Shown: piece after piece, positions 58,533 to 64,000 of the stretch | Layout of the letters: each line of letters opens with the position of its first letter | How positions within the stretch are numbered: the first letter of the stretch is position 1 | Origin: Motilimonas sp. E26 | GTDB taxonomy: Bacteria; Pseudomonadota; Gammaproteobacteria; Enterobacterales; CBDFNC01 | Assembly: GCF_021278025.1 (NCBI RefSeq) | Contig: NZ_JAIBHJ010000007.1 | Span: forward strand, 81,851 to 145,850 | DNA: 64,000 bases | Direction of reading: 5' to 3' | Made by a program: the position numbers and the translations under genes | The notes under the pieces: model-generated | Seen by the model: the letters and a program-made list of their open reading frames with translations, nothing else | Databases searched by the model: none | What the model was told of the DNA's origin: nothing

Positions 58533-58840
58533 TTATTATCCATCCTTACTTATGTTGCGTACTTTGGTGCTTCCAAAATACCAAAATGTGATACTCGCAA
58601 AAAAATAAAACTAAAAGTTAAAAATCACTTTGTATCATAATGGTTGCTTTTAATTAGTGTCTAAATCAAAACACCGTGAAATAACAACTTTTCAATAATA
58701 AATAAAAGCTGATATTCACAAGGCCCAACAACCTGATAGCTTCCCTGTGAAAAAATCCTTTTCTAACGCCGTGTTTTTTACCACATTGTACCACTGAAAC
58801 AAAGCGCGAATAGGCATTCAAGGTCTCTGTTCTTAGATAC

Positions 58841-58856
58841 TGTGATAGCTGTCACC
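58841..58856. promoter_or_regulatory. candidate CRP site upstream of chbP
   Basis: TGTGATAGCTGTCACC matches TGTGA-N6-TCACA except for the last base. It lies about 309 bases before the chbP start. Confidence 0.5.
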
Positions 58857-58957
58857 TAGTCTAAAAAACTCAAGATTAAAGCATTGTATTTCTTAATGTT
58901 TCATAAGCTCTACAAGATTGGTTCTACTGACTTTCAAGGCTTAACAGCGGCTTAGGT

Positions 58958-58981
58958 TAACGTAATTAACGGAATTAACGT
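58958..58981. repeat. three TTAACG repeats with nine-base period
   Basis: TTAACG at 58958, 58967 and 58976, separated by TAA and GAA. Located about 425 bases upstream of chbP. Confidence 0.55.
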
Positions 58982-59066
58982 AGGCTGATGTCAATGTTGT
59001 TTACAGCGCGATTACATATATTCACGTTTACATTACTTTAATGCTGCACATCGGCAAACATCAGGC

Positions 59067-59094
59067 AAAAAAAACGCTGCAATTAGCAGCGTTT
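59067..59094 (-). terminator. terminator after aspC
   Basis: AAACGCTGC (59072-59080), five-base loop, GCAGCGTTT (59086-59094); eight T follow on the minus strand (complement of 59067-59074). Confidence 0.85.
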
Positions 59095-59113
59095 ATTTTT
59101 GTACTAAAGTGAA

Positions 59114-60304
59114 TTAAACCACCTTAGCAATACCTTCACACAATGCATCCATATTTGATTTGGTCATACCTGCAACTGAGATACGGCCAGAGCCAACAAT
59201 ATAAATGCCGTGAACATCTTTTAATGTCGCCACTTGCTCAGGAGTTAAACCAGAGAAAGAGAACATACCATTTTGACGTTCAATAAAGCTGTAATCGCCT
59301 TGTACGCCTTTGTCTTTTAACGTTTGCACAAACAAGGTACGCATTTCTTGAATGCGGTCGCGCATTTCAGCAACTTCTTTGTCCCACTCAGCATAAAGTT
59401 CAGGATCATTTAGAATTTCAGTTACCACAGCCGCGCCGTGTGCTGGCGGGTTTGAATAGTTAGCACGAATACCGCTCTTAACTTGACTGAAGGCCACTTC
59501 AGCCACTTGCGTAGTCGCTGCAACTAACGTTACCGCACCCACGCGCTCGTTGTATAAACCAAAGTTTTTCGAGAAAGAATTCGCAATCAATAACTCTTGA
59601 TTGTACTGCGCGAAAATACGTAAACCCTGCGCATCTTCTTCAACGCCCTTAGCGAAACCTTGGTAAGCAAAGTCGAATAATGGCAGTAAGCCTTTAACCG
59701 CGCACAGCTTAGCTAAAATTTCCCACTGCTCAGCCGTTGGATCAATACCCGTTGGGTTATGACAACAACCGTGGAACAGCACTAAATCACCTGCTTGCGC
59801 TGTTTCTAGTGACGCTAGCATAGCGGCAAAATCTAAATCGCGCGTTTCAGCGTTGTAGTAATCATAAGTGACAACTTCTAAACCAGCTGTTTTAAATACA
59901 TTGCCGTGGTTCGCCCACGTTGGGTTACTGACCCAAATTTTGTTAGAAGGTAAATGTTTAACAGCAAAATCTGCCGCTGTACGCAGTGCACCGGTACCAC
60001 CTGGTGCTTGTGCAGTAAATGCGCGGTGATTAACAACAATATCGCTGTCTTTACCAAAAAGCAGCGCTTGTACCGCTTTACCGTAAGCAACATTACCTTC
60101 AATGCTTAAGTAACTTTTAGTCGTCTCAGAAGCCAAAAGACGTGCTTCAGCTTTCTTAACTGTTTCTAGAATTGGCGTTTGGCCATCTTCATTTTTGTAA
60201 ATACCTACACCTAGGTTAATTTTCTCTGCGCGCTCGTCTTTTTTAAACGCTTCAGTTAAACCAAGAATTGGATCTGCAGCAGCTTCAACGACCTTCTCAA
60301 ACAT
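59114..60304 (-). CDS. aspC: aspartate aminotransferase
   Basis: PLP-dependent class Ia transaminase linking oxaloacetate and aspartate. 396 residues (E. coli AspC 396). PLP lysine in [15 protein letters not shown] near 243-257, [14 protein letters not shown] near 177-190, DFAYQGFA near 211-218 and [12 protein letters not shown] near 280-291. Overall closer to AspC than TyrB, though aromatic activity is possible. Single gene with its own terminator. Confidence 0.93.
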   Translation of the reverse strand: MFEKVVEAAADPILGLTEAFKKDERAEKINLGVGIYKNEDGQTPILETVKKAEARLLASETTKSYLSIEGNVAYGKAVQALLFGKDSDIVVNHRAFTAQAPGGTGALRTAADFAVKHLPSNKIWVSNPTWANHGNVFKTAGLEVVTYDYYNAETRDLDFAAMLASLETAQAGDLVLFHGCCHNPTGIDPTAEQWEILAKLCAVKGLLPLFDFAYQGFAKGVEEDAQGLRIFAQYNQELLIANSFSKNFGLYNERVGAVTLVAATTQVAEVAFSQVKSGIRANYSNPPAHGAAVVTEILNDPELYAEWDKEVAEMRDRIQEMRTLFVQTLKDKGVQGDYSFIERQNGMFSFSGLTPEQVATLKDVHGIYIVGSGRISVAGMTKSNMDALCEGIAKVV

Positions 60305-60499
60305 TGTAATCCCTCAATAATATGACTAAAAGTTGCAACTCAGTTATACCATTGCGCCAATTACGAACAAAGTAGAAAGTCACATTTTGGTGTAATTTTA
60401 CTGCTTTTTTTTATTTTTCAGGCAAAAAAACTGAAAAAAAGAATGTTAATAACAAACCAATAACAAATCTGCACATTATCGAACCGTATTCGTCGATCA

Positions 60500-60525
60500 A
60501 AAAAGCCGGCTCTTGCCGGCTTTTT
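60500..60525 (-). terminator. terminator of the class I fumarase gene
   Basis: AAAAAGCCGGC (60500-60510), loop TCTT, GCCGGCTTTTT (60515-60525); T tract on both strands. Confidence 0.88.
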
Positions 60526-60546
60526 GCATATTTATTCTACTTTCAC

Positions 60547-62067
60547 TTACTTTAATGCATTAGCATCAGCAATATTAGCACGCCAAATAGCTGGGCCTTG
60601 CTCATGAGCATTAGCACCGGTTGAGTCTACTGCTACCGTCACTGGCATGTCTTCTACTTCAAACTCGTAGATTGCTTCCATCCCTAAGTCCTCAAACGCT
60701 ACGACACGAGACTGCTTAATCGCCTTAGCGACTAAATATGCAGCGCCGCCAACTGCCATCAAATACACAGCTTGGTGTTTTTTGATTGATTCAACTGTTG
60801 CTGGACCACGCTCTGCTTTACCTATCATGCCCATCAATCCGGTTTCTTCAAGCATGAAATCCGTAAACTTATCCATTCGCGTTGACGTGGTTGGGCCTGC
60901 TGGACCAACTACCTCTTCGCCTACCGCATCAACAGGGCCAACGTAGTAAATGAAGCGACCATTGAAATCAACTCCTTCAGGTAAGCCTTTACCCGACTCC
61001 ATCAATTCTTTAATACGCTTATGGGCAGCGTCACGGCCAGTAAGGATTTTGCCTGACAGTAACACTGTCTCCCCCATCTTCCATTCTTGCATTTCGGCTT
61101 TGGTTAACGTATCTACGTTAACCCGACGAGCATTCTCGCCCACCTCAAATGTTACCTCAGGCCAGTCTTCTAAACGTGGCGGTTTAAGTTCCGCAGGACC
61201 GCTGCCATCAAGGGTAAAATGCGTATGACGCGTGGCGGCACAGTTTGGGATCATCACCACCGGCTTAGAGGCGGCGTGAGTTGGGCAACTTTTGATTTTA
61301 ATATCAAGAACAGTCGTCAAGCCACCTAAGCCTTGTGCACCAATACCAAGGTTATTGACTCTATCCATAATATCTAAACGTAGCTTTTCATCTGTGGTTT
61401 GCGCGCCACGCTCACGAAGCTCATGAATATCTACCGGGTCCATTAATGCTTCTTTTGCCATTACCGCGGCTTTTTCCGCCGTACCGCCAATGCCTATGCC
61501 TAACATCCCCGGCGGACACCAACCCGCCCCCATCAGCGGTACGGTTTTTTCAACCCAAGCTGCGACATCATCGGAGGGATTGAGCATGACCATTTTCGAT
61601 TTGTTTTCTGAGCCGCCGCCCTTAGCCGCTACCATCACTTCCACTTTATCGCCCGGCACCATTTCAATGTGAACCACGCCTGGGGTATTGTCTTTGGTGT
61701 TTTTACGTGCGCCAGCAGGATCGGCCACTATGGAAGCGCGCAATGGGTTATCAGCATTGTTATAAGCACGACGAATACCTTCATCGATCATCTGCTGTAC
61801 CGTTAAATCACTTTCCCACTGTACATTCATACCAATTTTAACAAATGCAGTCACAATACCAGTGTCTTGACAAATTGGTCGGTGACCTTCGGCCGACATC
61901 CGCGAGTTGATGAGAATTTGCGCCATTGCATCTTTAGCGGCTTGGCTTTCTTCTTTGTTATACGCCTGTTCCAGCGCTTGAATAAAATCCAGCGGGTGGT
62001 AATAAGAAATAAACTGCAGCGCATCCGCTACACTTTCAATAAGGTGTTCTTTTTTTATCACTGACAT
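60547..62067 (-). CDS. class I fumarate hydratase
   Basis: Iron-sulfur, oxygen-sensitive fumarase of the single-chain FumA type, 506 residues. Catalytic alpha domain (about 1-290) and beta domain (about 330-506). Cluster cysteines are in RPICQDTGI (near 66), near GAGWCPPGMLG (near 190) and in PNCAATRHTHF (near 278). KGGGSENKS (about 150-158) is conserved in the family. It is nearer to the Pseudomonas-type fumarases than to E. coli FumA (548 residues). Divergent from pabB. Confidence 0.93.
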   Translation of the reverse strand: MSVIKKEHLIESVADALQFISYYHPLDFIQALEQAYNKEESQAAKDAMAQILINSRMSAEGHRPICQDTGIVTAFVKIGMNVQWESDLTVQQMIDEGIRRAYNNADNPLRASIVADPAGARKNTKDNTPGVVHIEMVPGDKVEVMVAAKGGGSENKSKMVMLNPSDDVAAWVEKTVPLMGAGWCPPGMLGIGIGGTAEKAAVMAKEALMDPVDIHELRERGAQTTDEKLRLDIMDRVNNLGIGAQGLGGLTTVLDIKIKSCPTHAASKPVVMIPNCAATRHTHFTLDGSGPAELKPPRLEDWPEVTFEVGENARRVNVDTLTKAEMQEWKMGETVLLSGKILTGRDAAHKRIKELMESGKGLPEGVDFNGRFIYYVGPVDAVGEEVVGPAGPTTSTRMDKFTDFMLEETGLMGMIGKAERGPATVESIKKHQAVYLMAVGGAAYLVAKAIKQSRVVAFEDLGMEAIYEFEVEDMPVTVAVDSTGANAHEQGPAIWRANIADANALK

Positions 62068-62199
62068 CGACGTTGCCTCACTGTTCCTTGCCCCAACCTA
62101 GGAGCATAATTAGCTTTATTGTTATACCCCGTATGATACTCTTGCGCGAACCTTGCATCCAGCAAGTGTGTTAAAAACTCTGGTATGGTTTGAAAAAAG

Positions 62200-63609
62200 A
62201 TGTCGTTAGTTGTTAAAAAAAACTTGTCTTTCTCTATGGCAGCGCTAAATCGAATAAAAATTGCGCTATCTCAACAACCTTGGGCCATAATTTTGGGCGG
62301 CCAGCCGCCACTAAGCCAACATAATCGCTACCAAATTATTAGCGCAGAGCCCATCGCTTGCATTGAAACTTATGGTAAAACCAGCCAAGTCAGCTATCAA
62401 CAGCAGCGGCTAACCACCAATCAAGACCCACTCGCTTTAGTACAAGATTGGCGTAAGAAGTTATTTAGCCAAGATTTAAGTCAGCCTTGTTGCTTAATTG
62501 ATGACGCCCTCCCGCTAACAGAATTGCCCTTTAACGGCGGTGCCATGGGCTGTTTTAGCTATGATTTAGGTCGTCAATTTGAGCGAATGCCTAATCAAGC
62601 ACAGCATGATTTGCCCTTGCCTGACATGGCGGTAGGTTTCTACGATTGGGCTTTGATTATTGACCATCAAATACAACAAGTTCATCTGGTGGCTAATGGA
62701 CCAAAGGCAACACAGATTATTGAACAGCGCTTAGCTTGGTTGCATCAATTAACCGTTAATAAAACAAATACAGTACCGTTCGCTCTTGAATCCGATTGGC
62801 AATCCAACATGAGCCAACGCCAATACCAGGAAAAATTTGAGCAGGTACAAAGCTACTTACATAGTGGCGACTGTTATCAAGTTAATCTGGCGCAGCGCTT
62901 TATGGCGCAATATCGTGGTGATGAATACCAAGCCTATTTAACATTAGTGCAAGCCAATCAGGCACCGTTTTCTTGTTTCATGCGCCTGACACAAGGCTGC
63001 GTGCTATCAATTTCTCCTGAGCGCTTCTTAAAACTCGAAGACAATAAGGTAGAAACAAAACCAATAAAAGGGACAAGGCCGCGAATGACAGAGTCACAAG
63101 CGGATGCAGCCATGAGGCATGCGTTAGCGACAGCAGAAAAAGATCGCGCCGAGAACCTGATGATAGTCGATCTACTACGCAACGATATTGGCAGAGTGTG
63201 CACACCTGGCAGTGTTGCGGTACCAGAGCTGTTTGCAATTGAAAGCTATCCTGCGGTGCATCACTTAGTCAGCACGGTAACCGGTGAGTTAGCCCCGCCC
63301 TATGAAGCAGAAGACTTACTCAGAGCATGTTTTCCGGGGGGCTCGATTACTGGTGCGCCAAAAATTCGTGCCATGGAGATAATAGAAGAGTTAGAGCCAC
63401 ATCGTCGCAGTTATTATTGTGGTAGCTTGGGCTATATTAGTGCTGAAGGTAACATGGATACTAACATTGCCATTCGCACTGTGGTATGCGTTCACAACCA
63501 GCTTTATTGTTGGGCAGGCGGGGGCTTGGTGGCAGACTCAGAGGTCGCTGCAGAATATCAAGAAACCTTTGATAAAGTGGCGAAAATATTACCATTGCTG
63601 ACCGTGTAA
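62200..63609 (+). CDS. pabB: aminodeoxychorismate synthase component I
   Basis: Forms 4-amino-4-deoxychorismate from chorismate and ammonia. 469 residues (E. coli 453). The nucleophile lysine motif PIKGTRPR (about 287-294) distinguishes it from anthranilate synthase (PIAGT). Also visible: ENLMIVDLLRNDIGRVC (about 317-333), FPGGSITGAPKIRAMEIIEELE (about 384-405) and RRSYYCGSLGYIS (about 408-420). Works upstream of pabC at the other end of the window; followed by nudL as in E. coli. Confidence 0.96.
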   Translation: MSLVVKKNLSFSMAALNRIKIALSQQPWAIILGGQPPLSQHNRYQIISAEPIACIETYGKTSQVSYQQQRLTTNQDPLALVQDWRKKLFSQDLSQPCCLIDDALPLTELPFNGGAMGCFSYDLGRQFERMPNQAQHDLPLPDMAVGFYDWALIIDHQIQQVHLVANGPKATQIIEQRLAWLHQLTVNKTNTVPFALESDWQSNMSQRQYQEKFEQVQSYLHSGDCYQVNLAQRFMAQYRGDEYQAYLTLVQANQAPFSCFMRLTQGCVLSISPERFLKLEDNKVETKPIKGTRPRMTESQADAAMRHALATAEKDRAENLMIVDLLRNDIGRVCTPGSVAVPELFAIESYPAVHHLVSTVTGELAPPYEAEDLLRACFPGGSITGAPKIRAMEIIEELEPHRRSYYCGSLGYISAEGNMDTNIAIRTVVCVHNQLYCWAGGGLVADSEVAAEYQETFDKVAKILPLLTV

Positions 63610-63642
63610 TCAGTGACGTTGAGTAAGTTGGAGGGAAATGAG

Positions 63643-64000
63643 GTGCGCCATATATTTCATCGTTTTACTCTACAACAAGCACTGCCCCATAATCATCAAG
63701 CACCACGGGGTCGCTCAGCTGCCGTCCTCGTTGGGTTGTATCGGCATCAGCACCAATGGCAAGTGTTATTAACTCAGCGAGCCCTACACTTACGTCATCA
63801 CAAAGGGCAAATATCTTTTCCCGGAGGAAAAGTAGAGCCAACGGATCCATCTTTGGTGCACACCGCCCTAAGAGAAACGCAGGAAGAAGTTGGCTTAACA
63901 TCGGAGTTTATTAATGTGCTAGGCACCCTGCCCACTTTTCACACTGGCAGTGGTTTTACGATCACGCCAATTTTGGCTAAATTGCAGCCTGGCTTTAACT
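63643..64000 (+). CDS. nudL: Nudix CoA pyrophosphatase NudL-like, 3' end outside window
   Basis: Partial gene of at least 119 codons. The GTG at 63643 has GGAGG eight bases upstream; in-frame TTG codons at 63628 and 63619 are alternatives. The CoA-type signature LTQRALHLRHHKGQISFPGG is followed by a full Nudix box from GGKVEP to REtQEEVGL (codons about 67-92). In E. coli NudL (YeaB) likewise follows pabB. Confidence 0.92.
   Translation, partial: MRHIFHRFTLQQALPHNHQAPRGRSAAVLVGLYRHQHQWQVLLTQRALHLRHHKGQISFPGGKVEPTDPSLVHTALRETQEEVGLTSEFINVLGTLPTFHTGSGFTITPILAKLQPGFN

Larger units (their letters stand above)
58533..59113. other. 581-base gap upstream of chbP, presumed regulatory region
   Basis: No coding region seen. 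Contains a CRP-like site (58841), three TTAACG copies nine bases apart (58958), an inverted TTTGGT/ACCAAA close to the start codon, and the aspC terminator at the far end. Confidence 0.5.

Noticed and set aside
58958-58981. TTAACG repeats as replication iterons or CRISPR
   Set aside because: Only three six-base copies, no replication gene, no spacer-length gaps.
1-64000. tRNA, rRNA, insertion sequences, prophage, CRISPR arrays
   Set aside because: None was seen on reading both strands. No transposase or integrase frames and no regular repeat-spacer pattern were found.

Overview
The window is chromosomal DNA of a marine-type gammaproteobacterium. Codon use is moderately AT-rich. Several blocks keep the Escherichia coli gene order: letB-rsmF, rne/rluC/yceF/yceD-rpmF-plsX-fabHDG-acpP-fabF-pabC-mltG-tmk-holB-ycfH, apbC (mrp) divergent from metG, and pabB-nudL. 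The protein sequences and accessory genes (a TIGR02808-like membrane peptide, a DUF3283-like protein, an LplT-Aas fusion, chitobiose phosphorylase with its mutase) suggest Alteromonadales, perhaps Colwelliaceae (Colwellia/Thalassotalea-like). That placement is inferred from remembered family distributions, not from a search.

Layout. 1-3302 (+): 3' part of letB (lipid-transport MCE protein) and rsmF. 3400-4017 (-): a UPF0126/TRIC-type membrane protein. 4037-14419 (-): a long envelope-lipid, DNA-replication and cell-wall cluster. Read in the direction of transcription it runs yceD, rpmF, plsX, fabH, fabD, fabG, acpP, fabF, pabC, mltG, tmk, holB, tatD-type nuclease, with attenuator-like hairpins after acpP and after fabF. 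14548-19519: yceF (+), rluC (-) and rne (+) with a structured leader. 19628-26380: a SulP transporter, a DUF188 protein, a MASE1-CHASE hybrid histidine kinase and malic enzyme. 26419-30789 (-): low-molecular-weight phosphatase, AsmA-like protein, uridine kinase and ApbC. 30912-36012: metG, acyP, rlmI, a 46-residue membrane peptide missed by length cut-offs, a CDP-alcohol phosphatidyltransferase, then a gene-poor stretch with a strong hairpin-terminator. 36294-46426: the three-domain LplT-PlsC-acyl-ACP synthetase fusion, a LoiP-like M48 protease, a 1383-residue duplicated membrane protein of unknown function, and three small unknown proteins. 46492-50203 (-): leuC, leuD and an unusual isopropylmalate/citramalate synthase, with no leuB. 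50585-54449: a tight three-gene operon with two small lipoproteins (one MliC-like), a Bcr/CflA efflux pump and pssA. 54623-58532 (-): hexosamine-phosphate mutase and chitobiose phosphorylase. 59114-64000: aspC, class I fumarase, pabB and the start of nudL.

How it fits together. Most genes are housekeeping. Three phospholipid functions (PlsX and the Fab enzymes, PssA with a CDP-alcohol transferase, and the Aas fusion) cover synthesis and repair of membrane lipids. The chbP-mutase pair points to phosphorolytic use of chitin disaccharides. No tRNA or rRNA gene, insertion sequence, prophage, CRISPR array or recognised defence system was seen. The least explained item is the 1383-residue membrane protein at 40985-45136. 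The best regulatory leads are the FadR-like site at the acpP promoter, the repeats upstream of chbP, and the hairpin at 35960-36012.
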